Origin: an uncultured beta proteobacterium
GTDB taxonomy: Bacteria > Pseudomonadota > Gammaproteobacteria > Burkholderiales > Burkholderiaceae
Direction: 5' to 3'
DNA length: 13,226 nucleotides
Assembly (NCBI GenBank): GCA_903845455.1
Contig: CAIMXN010000248.1
Span: 1 to 13,226 of the forward strand
The notes beneath the pieces were generated by a model, which was not told where the DNA came from, made no database searches, and worked only from the letters and a program-made list of their open reading frames with translations. Position numbers and translations under genes: made by a program. Below, one piece after another: positions 6,548-13,086 of this stretch (positions are counted from its first letter, which is position 1; each line of letters starts with the position of its first letter).

Positions 6548-7540
6548 TTATTCTGGCTTAATGCCTGCTCGTTTAACCATGGCAGCCCAATTCTGAATCT
6601 CTTTCACGACATAACTTTGGTAGCTAGTGCTAGATATCTTGGATGGTTCCATACCAATTTGATTTAATCGGGTAATAAATTGGGGATCCTTATTGGCATC
6701 AGCCATGACATTTTCAAGGTAAGAGTTAACTTCTTTGCTAACTCCAACTGGCGCACCCAGTCCAAGGAAAAATCCTAAGCTATAACCAGGATACGTTTCA
6801 GCAATTGTGGGGACATTAGGCCATGCGCTATATCGACTTGCCTCTGTTACAGCGAGAACATTGACTTTACCACCCTGGATCTGAGCCATGGCTGGCAAGT
6901 ACTCCATGAAGATCACCTGAATTTGATTGCCATAAAAATCCTGAATAGCGTTGCTAATCGATTTATACGGAACGCCTGTCATTGGCGCATTGGTTTTTAA
7001 TTTAAATAGCTCAGCAGTGATTTGTGAGGATGAGTTGTAGTAGCCAAAGAAGACTTGGCCTGGATTTGCTTTGGCAAAGCGCACCAATTCCGCCAAGGTT
7101 TCTATTTTTAAATCTTTATTCACTAAGACGACCGATGCGGAGGTTCCAAACGACCCAATGTTTTTAAAATCTTTAACTGGGTCGTAGGGTACCTTTTTAT
7201 ATAGACTTAGATTGGCGGCAATGGTCGTATTAGTGGTTAATAACAAGGTATAGCCATCAGCTGGTGCATTTTTGACGTACTCAGTTCCAATCATGCCATT
7301 TGCGCCTGGCTTATTCTCGACGATGACTGATTGCTTAGATTTATCTTCAAGGTATAAACCAAAATTACGCGCCATAATGTCTGCGGATCCACCCGGCCCA
7401 AACGGCACAATAATTTTGATCGATTGGTTTGGGTAGTTATTGGTTTGTGCGCTTGTAATGCCACACATACTTATTAAGATTAAAATCCCTGTAAGCCAAG
7501 CAATGCTGTGGCGAGGATGTGGAATTCTGGTTAGAACCAT
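6548..7540 (-). CDS. Bug/TctC-family periplasmic solute-binding protein (leftward operon)
   Basis: This is a tripartite tricarboxylate transporter receptor-type protein. It has an N-terminal signal peptide with hydrophobic core AWLTGILILISMCGI and likely cleavage near SAQ, then the family motifs YPNQSIKIIVPFGPGGSADIMAR, NKPGANGMIG, PADGYTLL and VPTIAE. Bug proteins capture small carboxylates in the periplasm. I start at the ATG 7538-7540, which has GGAG 12 bases upstream. An ATG ten codons earlier (7568-7570) has no ribosome-binding site and adds a polar stretch before the signal peptide, but it remains possible. No TctA or TctB membrane gene is nearby, as is common for orphan Bug proteins. 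It heads the operon with the monooxygenase and hydrolase, so its ligand may be their substrate. Confidence 0.92.
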   Translation of the reverse strand: MVLTRIPHPRHSIAWLTGILILISMCGITSAQTNNYPNQSIKIIVPFGPGGSADIMARNFGLYLEDKSKQSVIVENKPGANGMIGTEYVKNAPADGYTLLLTTNTTIAANLSLYKKVPYDPVKDFKNIGSFGTSASVVLVNKDLKIETLAELVRFAKANPGQVFFGYYNSSSQITAELFKLKTNAPMTGVPYKSISNAIQDFYGNQIQVIFMEYLPAMAQIQGGKVNVLAVTEASRYSAWPNVPTIAETYPGYSLGFFLGLGAPVGVSKEVNSYLENVMADANKDPQFITRLNQIGMEPSKISSTSYQSYVVKEIQNWAAMVKRAGIKPE

Positions 7541-7641
7541 TTTTTTGCCTGTCTCCGTAAAATCATTCAATCAGGCAACAAATTTACCTTGAAATCGTTT
7601 AGTCTGCTACAAACCTAAATATGAGAGTTTACGGAGGCTTT
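7541..7641. promoter_or_regulatory. divergent intergenic region between the two catabolic operons
   Basis: About 100 bases separate the start codons of two divergent operons, so both promoters must lie here or overlap the 5' ends. TTGAAA at 7589-7594 is a possible -35 for the rightward operon, but no convincing -10 follows at normal spacing. No clear operator palindrome was found. No intact regulator gene lies in the module, so control is probably by an unlinked factor. The strong ribosome-binding site GGAGG at 7633-7637 belongs to the rightward gene. Confidence 0.4.
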
Positions 7642-8409
7642 ATGGATCTTCAATTATCTAAAGCAAGGATTATCCGGTTATTCGCTGCATTGACATTAAT
7701 GAACTGCGGAGGGCTTATGGCTGCTGAATTGAAATTAATTGCTTCCACCGGCCTATATTCGGCATTACAAGAAATGCTCCCTGGTTTTGAGGCTAGCACT
7801 GATATGAAAGTGGTCGCAAGTTATGACACCTCCAATTTGATCTTCAAGAGGATTAAGGCAGGCGAGACTGCGGATTTGGTGATTCTGACGCATGCGGCTA
7901 TTAACGATTTAATGCTCGACGGTAAGGTCTCTAAACAGGGTGGTAAGGACTTAGCTAGCTCCGGGATTGGCTTAGCAGTTCCAAGCGGCACGCAGCATCC
8001 TGATATCAGCACTCCCGAAGCGCTTAAAAATACACTCTTGCAAGCTAGGTCGGTTGCATACACTGCGACAGGGGCGAGCGGAGTATATTTTCTGTCGGTA
8101 CTGAATCAACTGGGAATTGCTGAGCAGATTAAAGCTAAGTCCATTACTCCTGACGGTGGACATATTGCCAAACTGGTAGCCGCTGGCGATGCCCAAGTGG
8201 GCGTGCAAATGAAAGGGGAGTTATTAGGTATACCCGGCGCAGAGTACATCGGTCCTTTACCTGCACCCCTGCAGATGAAAACAGTATTTACGATTGGCAT
8301 ATTTGCAAATTCTCCAAATACCGCCAATGCCACCCAATTGATTCAATACTTGACGCTACCTTCTCAGACCTCTGTATATCAAAAGCTAGGGATGGAGCCG
8401 ATCAGGTAG
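7642..8409 (+). CDS. ModA-like extracellular solute-binding protein
   Basis: The protein (255 aa from this start) has a signal peptide ending near GGLMAAE and a type II periplasmic-binding fold of the molybdate-binding-like kind: LKLIASTGLYSALQEMLPGFE, then SYDTSN, IKAGETADLVILT, SSGIGLAVPSG, and YTATGASGVYF. The ligand-site stretches differ from true ModA (ASTG and YDTSN replace the usual serine-rich oxyanion sites), so an organic ligand is likelier than molybdate; that is inference. I start at ATG 7642-7644 because GGAGG lies four bases before it (7633-7637). The in-frame ATG at 7621 lies upstream of that site and has none of its own. No ModB or ModC gene follows. It is the first gene of the rightward operon with a Bug protein, SDR and BKACE, so it may deliver or sense a pathway substrate. 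Confidence 0.85.
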   Translation: MDLQLSKARIIRLFAALTLMNCGGLMAAELKLIASTGLYSALQEMLPGFEASTDMKVVASYDTSNLIFKRIKAGETADLVILTHAAINDLMLDGKVSKQGGKDLASSGIGLAVPSGTQHPDISTPEALKNTLLQARSVAYTATGASGVYFLSVLNQLGIAEQIKAKSITPDGGHIAKLVAAGDAQVGVQMKGELLGIPGAEYIGPLPAPLQMKTVFTIGIFANSPNTANATQLIQYLTLPSQTSVYQKLGMEPIR

Positions 8410-8482
8410 CCATGATTACCCTTTAGTTTGCAAATCGATACTGGATTAGTGTTTATAGTCATAGAATTCATTAATAAAAAAA

Positions 8483-8488
8483 TATAAT
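8483..8488 (+). promoter_or_regulatory. candidate -10 box TATAAT before the second Bug gene
   Basis: A perfect TATAAT lies in an AT-only stretch, 22 bases before the chosen start codon at 8511. No good -35 is seen at 16-18 bases (TAGTCA at 8456-8461 is too far). It could give the second Bug gene and the genes after it an extra promoter inside the operon, or be chance in AT-rich DNA. Confidence 0.3.
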
Positions 8489-8510
8489 AAAAAATATGAG
8501 GAGACTGGAA

Positions 8511-9497
8511 ATGAAGCGTCGCAACCTACTTACAGTTCTATTTGGCATTACTGCGCTAATGTCAGCATCGCAAGTGTTTTCACAAACGGCTGCTTGGCCT
8601 AATAAGCCAATCAAAATGATTGTTCCCTTCGCACCTGGTGTATCACCAGACGTTGTAGCTCGCATTATTGCGGATAAGTTAACGCAATCTTTAGGTCAGC
8701 CAGTGATCGTAGATAACAGACCTGGAGCTGGTGGCATGATCGCTGGTGAAGCTGCTGCTCTCGCACCAGCGGATGGCTACACTACATTTTTTACCGTTAA
8801 AGCGGTGATGGCGATTGCGCCTAATGTATATCGCAACGCAAAATTTAATCCGATTAAAGACTTCAAGCCGGTATCACAAATTTTAACGGTACCGCATGTG
8901 ATTACAGCAGCACCGAATGCCCCGTTCAGCACCATGCAGGAGTTGGTGGACTACGCCAAGCGCAACCCAGGCAAGGTTGATTACGCTTCTTTGGGTGTCG
9001 GGTCGCAGCCGCATATTGCGATGGCAACTTGGGCGAACAAACTTGGCATTGACTTAAACCATGTACCTTATAAAACCAATCCTGCAACGGATGTGATGGC
9101 TGGTATCGTGCAATTGTCTTTGGAGGCATCGACTACTGCTATCCCCTCAATTAAGGGCGGCAAGATAAAGGGTATTGCGATTTCAGGTCCAGAGCGGTTG
9201 GCAGTTTTACCCAATGTGCCTACCGTTACTGAGTATCGAGCTGATCTTGATCCAAATGGTGTCATTGGTAGTTCATGGCATGCTGTATTTGTTCCAACGG
9301 GCACACCTCCTGAAGTGATTAATAGGCTTAATGTCGAGATTGTGAAGATCGTCAAAACTGCCGAAGTTCAGGAGAGGCTCTTGGCATTAGGTCTTACACC
9401 GACTGGAACCTCTGCGGGTTATATGTCATCGACACTGGCAACTGACTATGATTATTGGGGCAAGTTAATCAAAGGCATGAATATTCAACTGGATTAA
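8511..9497 (+). CDS. Bug/TctC-family periplasmic solute-binding protein (rightward operon)
   Basis: The protein has 328 aa from the chosen start. The signal peptide is MKRRNLLTVLFGITALMSAS with cleavage near VFSQ. Family motifs follow: WPNKPIKMIVPFAPGVSPDVVAR, NRPGAGGMIAGE, APADGYTT and LPNVPTVTEY. In the ligand loop the usual PGG is PGV, while the Asp of SPD is kept. The start at 8511 is preferred because AGGAG lies seven bases upstream; that motif falls inside the coding sequence if the ATG at 8496 is used. It differs clearly from the other Bug protein at 6548, so the two probably bind different ligands. It is followed after 22 bases by the SDR gene. A local TATAAT may give it its own promoter. 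Confidence 0.92.
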   Translation: MKRRNLLTVLFGITALMSASQVFSQTAAWPNKPIKMIVPFAPGVSPDVVARIIADKLTQSLGQPVIVDNRPGAGGMIAGEAAALAPADGYTTFFTVKAVMAIAPNVYRNAKFNPIKDFKPVSQILTVPHVITAAPNAPFSTMQELVDYAKRNPGKVDYASLGVGSQPHIAMATWANKLGIDLNHVPYKTNPATDVMAGIVQLSLEASTTAIPSIKGGKIKGIAISGPERLAVLPNVPTVTEYRADLDPNGVIGSSWHAVFVPTGTPPEVINRLNVEIVKIVKTAEVQERLLALGLTPTGTSAGYMSSTLATDYDYWGKLIKGMNIQLD

Positions 9498-9519
9498 CTG
9501 ACATCGGAATTTAATACCC

Positions 9520-10266
9520 ATGAAAGACATCATTCTTATTACTGGCGCTAGTCGTGGTATAGGTGCGCAAATTGCTCTGCTAGCTTCTCAAAAAGGTTAT
9601 CGCGTTGCTTTAAATTATTTGCGTAATAGCGAGGCTGCTAATGCGGTAGTAAGGAAAATTACTGACAGTGGAGGCGAGGCGATTGCTTTGCAAGCAGACG
9701 TTGGGCAATCTGATTCAGTAAAAAAAATGTTTCAAACTCTTGATCAGACTTGGGGCGTACCACATGTGCTTGTAAACAATGCTGGCCTACTCACCAGCTT
9801 TAGAGTGGAAGATGTCAATGAAGACAACATCGATGAAATCTTTCGAGCCAATGTCTACAGTGCGTATTTTTGTTCTCGCGAAGCGATATTGCGTATGTCT
9901 ACAAAAAAGGGTGGTTCGGGTGGCGTAATTGTGAATATTTCTTCTGTCGCTTCTCGCTTGGGCGGCTTGGGTGGTGGCTCAGCTTATGCTGCCACTAAAG
10001 GTGCGATCGATTCATTCAATCTGGCTTTGGCTAAAGAACTTGGGTCCGAAGGGATTAGAGTCAATGCCATACGCCCCGGCTTAATACGGACGACGATTCA
10101 TGAAGCTCAGGGTGGGCTAGCCCACATAGAACAGGTAGCCAAAACCGTCGTTCCTTTGGGACGCATGGGCGTACCTGAAGAAGTGGCTCAAGTGGTCATG
10201 TGGCTTGCATCAGATGCTGCATCGTACGTTCACGGCACAACTATTGACGTGGCTGGTGGGCGATAA
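9520..10266 (+). CDS. SDR-family NAD(P)-dependent oxidoreductase
   Basis: This classical short-chain dehydrogenase has 248 aa: cofactor motif TGASRGIG (8-15), D60 in ADV, NNAG (86-89), N111, Ser142 in NISS, YxxxK with Tyr156 and Lys160, and the C-terminal PGLIRT and DVAGGR segments. Asn32 and Arg35 after the second strand suggest preference for NADP(H), which is inference. The sequence resembles the FabG/glucose-dehydrogenase-like group, oxidising or reducing a hydroxyl/keto pair. It is placed directly before BKACE, so it could oxidise a beta-hydroxy acid to the beta-keto acid that BKACE cleaves. The ribosome-binding sequence is weak (CGGAA about 12 bases away). It is 22 bases from the preceding gene, so probably cotranscribed. 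Confidence 0.92.
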   Translation: MKDIILITGASRGIGAQIALLASQKGYRVALNYLRNSEAANAVVRKITDSGGEAIALQADVGQSDSVKKMFQTLDQTWGVPHVLVNNAGLLTSFRVEDVNEDNIDEIFRANVYSAYFCSREAILRMSTKKGGSGGVIVNISSVASRLGGLGGGSAYAATKGAIDSFNLALAKELGSEGIRVNAIRPGLIRTTIHEAQGGLAHIEQVAKTVVPLGRMGVPEEVAQVVMWLASDAASYVHGTTIDVAGGR

Positions 10267-10311
10267 ATATAACGGGCTGATTGTAGCCATTTTTGTTTTA
10301 GGAGAATTGAT

Positions 10312-11244
10312 ATGTCGCTACGACATAAAGCCATTATTACGTGTGCACCTACAGGGGCGATTCATACGCCCAGCATGTCTGAATATCTACCGGTGACTGC
10401 AAAAGAAATTTCTACTGCAGCGATAGAAGCTGCTGAGGCGGGCGCCGCCATTTTGCATCTACATGCGAGAGATCCTCAAAACGGTAAACCTTCTCAAGAC
10501 CCAGCTTTGTTTTTACCTTTCTTAGAAGAAATTAAATCGAAGACGAATGCAGTGATTAACTTAACCACTGGTGGCAGCCCTCATATGTCAATAGAAGAGC
10601 GCATGAGGCCGGCTACCCAGTTCAAGCCAGAGCTTGCATCTCTCAATATGGGTTCGATGAATTTCGGTCTCTTTCCAATGATGGATCGATTCAAAGAGTT
10701 CAAATATCCTTGGGAAATAGAGCATCTTAAAAACAGTCGCGACTTAGTGTTTAAGAATACCTTTAGCGACATCGAAAATATTCTCAAAATGGGAAGCGCT
10801 AATGGCACTCGCTTTGAGTTTGAGTGTTATGACATTAGCCATCTTTATAGCTTGGCTTACTTCTTGGATAAGAAATTAGTCGCTCCACCCTTATTTATTC
10901 AATCGGTCTTCGGAATTTTGGGTGGAATTGGACCTCATCCAGAAGATTTAATGCATATGCGTCGAACAGCTGATCGATTATTTGGTGATAACTATCAATG
11001 GTCCATTCTTGGTGCGGGACGTCACCAACTTCCATTGGCAACCATGGGCGCAGCAATGGGTTCAAATGTACGCCTTGGTCTAGAAGATTCCTTATGGATT
11101 GGGCCGGGCTCTTTGGCGCACTCGAGCGCCGATCAAGTCAGAAGGGCTCGTACCGTATTAGAGGCCTTGAGTATTGATATTGCAACGCCAGACGAAGCAA
11201 GAAAAATATTGAAGTTAAAAGGTGGCGATAAAGTCAATTTTTAA
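10312..11244 (+). CDS. BKACE family beta-keto acid cleavage enzyme (Kce-like)
   Basis: The 310-aa protein belongs to the 3-keto-5-aminohexanoate cleavage family (formerly DUF849). Known members are Zn-dependent and convert a beta-keto acid plus acetyl-CoA into acetoacetate and a new acyl-CoA. The zinc-site HLHARDP gives His49 and His51, with the third ligand expected in GLEDS (Glu258) and the catalytic Arg/Asp partners near R254 and D259. NLTTGGS (83-89), LNMGSMNFG (111-119) and the C-terminal IGPGSLAHSSADQV segment fit the family. AGGAG lies seven bases before the ATG. Substrate class within BKACE is set by a few pocket residues and cannot be assigned here by eye. It is the last gene of the operon, followed by a terminator. 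The product acetoacetate links it to the acetoacetate decarboxylase at 12021. Confidence 0.92.
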   Translation: MSLRHKAIITCAPTGAIHTPSMSEYLPVTAKEISTAAIEAAEAGAAILHLHARDPQNGKPSQDPALFLPFLEEIKSKTNAVINLTTGGSPHMSIEERMRPATQFKPELASLNMGSMNFGLFPMMDRFKEFKYPWEIEHLKNSRDLVFKNTFSDIENILKMGSANGTRFEFECYDISHLYSLAYFLDKKLVAPPLFIQSVFGILGGIGPHPEDLMHMRRTADRLFGDNYQWSILGAGRHQLPLATMGAAMGSNVRLGLEDSLWIGPGSLAHSSADQVRRARTVLEALSIDIATPDEARKILKLKGGDKVNF

Positions 11245-11280
11245 TCAATCTTGATAACTTGCCGTCATCATTAGCCAAGC

Positions 11281-11305
11281 CCTCATCAGAAATGATGGGG
11301 TTTTT
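11281..11305 (+). terminator. intrinsic terminator after the BKACE gene
   Basis: The stem CCTCATC (11281-11287) pairs with GATGGGG (11294-11300, one G-T wobble) over a 6-base loop, followed by TTTTT. It lies 37 bases after the BKACE stop and closes the rightward operon, so the acetoacetate decarboxylase further on is transcribed separately. Confidence 0.8.
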
Positions 11306-11644
11306 ATTTGGTCAATAGGATTTTATTACCAATGCGTTCGTGGTATTAATGTGCATTGATAAAATACCGATTCTTAGTTGGGCCTCACAGTGAAGTTGCT
11401 GAGCTGACAAATGGAGAATGAGAGAAGCTTCAATATCATCTATAGAAAACTATTGCATTCATTGCGCCACTTAAAGTAACGCTTATCAATGTATGACAAT
11501 ACTTTGGAGCAATGAAGTGTTAGATGGTTGCTCCAAAAATCTTTTGGTTTTGATAACCAAAGAGTGAGCTAGCATTTCTTATGATCTTATAAATCTAGTC
11601 ACACAAAAGCTCACACACCGATATTTATGAGATGTAACCTCTTG
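11306..11644. other. non-coding, hairpin-rich stretch
   Basis: No gene is seen in about 340 bases. It contains a perfect 9-base stem TTGGAGCAA/TTGCTCCAA (11504-11512 and 11528-11536, 15-base loop), a TTTGGTT/AACCAAA stem (11543-11549, 11555-11561), and a long-range GTGAGCT/AGCTCAC pair (11564-11570, 11608-11614). At 11464-11482 there is a degenerate GCG..ACTT-A-AAGTAACGC palindrome that recurs in both repeat copies downstream. This may be an eroded further copy of that repeat or an adjoining structured RNA. A 22-codon open frame at 11411-11479 has no ribosome-binding site and is not called. Confidence 0.55.
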
Positions 11645-11860
11645 AAATCCTAATAGTTTTCTTTGGATGTCTGCTCTCATAACCAGAGAACCTAAACGTA
11701 ATCTAAAACTAATCAAAAGCTAGCTTTTGAGATTAAAAGTGAGATTTGGTCATTTGAGCGGTACTTAAAGTAACGCTGGGCATGCTAAAAAGTGTGTAGG
11801 CAATTACTGCACACTTTCTCTGGCGATACCAATAGATTGTGGTCTGAGGGGCTGCTTCCG
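11645..11860. repeat. hairpin-rich intergenic repeat, copy 1
   Basis: The core 11679-11860 aligns without gaps to 12903-13084. By hand count 146 of 182 positions agree (about 80%). Weaker similarity extends left to about 11645, with a length difference. Structures seen here: palindrome TCAAAAGCTAGCTTTTGA (11713-11730); AGCGGTACTT-A-AAGTAACGCT (11757-11777, one mismatch); AAGTGTGTAG-N7-CTGCACACTT (11790-11816, one G-T pair). It ends in GGTCTGAGGGGCTGCTTCCG and continues GCCAATAATGGACC, which is missing from copy 2. No open frame is conserved between copies in either direction. I do not know its function or name. It could be a small non-autonomous mobile element or a structured RNA. Confidence 0.75.
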
Positions 11861-12020
11861 GCCAATAATGGACCCCCTTCTAAGGAAGAGGCAATTTTCT
11901 ATCCGACCTAGCCTTCACGGTAACTCTAATCTTCCAGATCTCAAAAAATTTGCAATAATAGTTTATCGGGCGAAAAATTTTATATGCCCTTAGTTAGCCT
12001 TTCATTTTCTGGTGAAATTT

Positions 12021-12761
12021 ATGAATATTAAGAATGTCAAGGAACGCGCATTTGCAATGCCGCTGACCAATCCCTCTTATCCAAAGGGCCCTTATGAATT
12101 TCGTAACCGAGAATATTTTATTGTTACCTACCGTACTGATCCAGTGGCATTAGCGAATGTATTGCCAGAACCTTTAATTGCTCCAGATCCAATCGTGATG
12201 TTTGAGTTTATTAAAATGCCCGATTCAACCGGCTTTGGGGATTACACCGAATCAGGGCAGGTTATTCCAGTGCAATTCAATGGTGAGAGCGGTTCATATG
12301 TTCATTCCATGTACTTAAATGATGATGCGCCCATTGCTGGTGGCCGTGAAATTTGGGGCTTTCCTAAAAAAGAGGCTGAACCAAGCGTTGATCATGAAGG
12401 AGAGGCCATCGTCGGTAAGTTGCATTATGGGAGTGTGCTGTGTGCCACTATGACGATGGGTTTCAAACACCGCGCGCTTAATAAGCTAGACATTGAAACC
12501 GCTCTTAAAAAACCGAACTACGTGCTGAAGATTATTCCTCACGTTGATGGCGAGCCTCGTATTTGTGAATTAGTTCGTTATTACCTTAAAAATATTACCG
12601 TCAAAGAAGCATGGACCTCACCTGCAGATCTTCAACTTTTTAATCATGCTTTGGCTGATGTTGCAAAACTACCCGTCCTAGAGGTTTTATCGTCTAAGCA
12701 TTTTTTGGTGGATCTCACTCTAGACCTAGGTGAAGTCGTGCATGACTATATGACTGATTAA
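12021..12761 (+). CDS. adc: acetoacetate decarboxylase family protein
   Basis: The protein (246 aa from this start) matches the acetoacetate decarboxylase family along its whole length. It has FIVTYRTDP near the N-terminus, FEFIKMPDSTGFGDYTESGQVIP with the conserved Glu, and GREIWGFPKK, whose first lysine (K116) aligns with the Schiff-base lysine K115 of the clostridial enzyme; the second keeps the KK pair. The expected reaction is acetoacetate to acetone and CO2 in the cytoplasm, although some family members act on other beta-keto acids. ATG at 12021 is chosen because GGTGA (12011-12015) lies five bases before it; a GTG three codons earlier falls inside that site. A weak promoter may lie at 11932-11960. 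It is a single gene between two copies of an intergenic repeat, and may process acetoacetate from BKACE. Confidence 0.9.
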   Translation: MNIKNVKERAFAMPLTNPSYPKGPYEFRNREYFIVTYRTDPVALANVLPEPLIAPDPIVMFEFIKMPDSTGFGDYTESGQVIPVQFNGESGSYVHSMYLNDDAPIAGGREIWGFPKKEAEPSVDHEGEAIVGKLHYGSVLCATMTMGFKHRALNKLDIETALKKPNYVLKIIPHVDGEPRICELVRYYLKNITVKEAWTSPADLQLFNHALADVAKLPVLEVLSSKHFLVDLTLDLGEVVHDYMTD

Positions 12762-12854
12762 TTAATTGATTTTATTCGCCTCAATTGATCCTAATTACTA
12801 CTTCAGTCGGGTTGTCCTTATCTAGTGCCAAAAAGGTAGATGTCAATACATACT

Positions 12855-13085
12855 CCTAAAACCTACTAGTTTTAGGCTCTTTGACTTATACGCAACTTGC
12901 GTATAACCAGAGAACCTAGACTCGACCTAAAACAGACAAAAAGAAAGCATTTGAGATAAAAAAAGAGGTTTGGTCATTTAAGCGTTACTTTAAGTAACGC
13001 TTGGGGTGCTAAAAAGTTTGTAGGCAAACTCTACACACTTTCAATGGTAACCCAAATAGATTTTGGTCTGAGGGGCTGCTTTCGC
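12855..13085. repeat. hairpin-rich intergenic repeat, copy 2, cut by IS30
   Basis: Same orientation as the copy at 11645; the core is 12903-13084. Perfect stems: CCTAAAAC-N6-GTTTTAGG (12855-12876); TTATACGC-N5-GCGTATAA (12886-12906, absent from copy 1); and an 11-base stem AAGCGTTACTT/AAGTAACGCTT around one base (12980-13002). AAGTTTGTAG-N7-CTACACACTT (13014-13040, one mismatch) keeps the stem position and 7-base loop of copy 1 although several bases differ. Similarity to copy 1 stops at about 13084, where the insertion sequence begins. The bases 12762-12854 before it hold nothing recognisable; no terminator for the decarboxylase gene is seen. Confidence 0.75.
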
Positions 13086-13086
13086 C

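Noticed and set aside
11411..11479. 22-codon open frame starting MENERSF.
   Set aside because: No ribosome-binding site, and its stop lies in a repeated palindrome, so chance is likelier.
11679..11860. Repeat as a decayed protein gene (one reverse frame reads ALLKVPLK, stop, PNLTF; copy 2 reads ALLKVTLK, stop, PNLFF).
   Set aside because: The resemblance follows from DNA identity. Stops interrupt every frame in both copies and there is no start or ribosome-binding site.
12012..12020. GTG at 12012 as start of the acetoacetate decarboxylase.
   Set aside because: It lies inside the GGTGA ribosome-binding sequence that serves the ATG at 12021.
11679..13084. CRISPR array or group II intron as explanation of the repeats.
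   Set aside because: Only two long diverged copies over 1 kb apart with a gene between them; no short regular repeats and spacers, and no recognisable intron domain V or intron-encoded protein.
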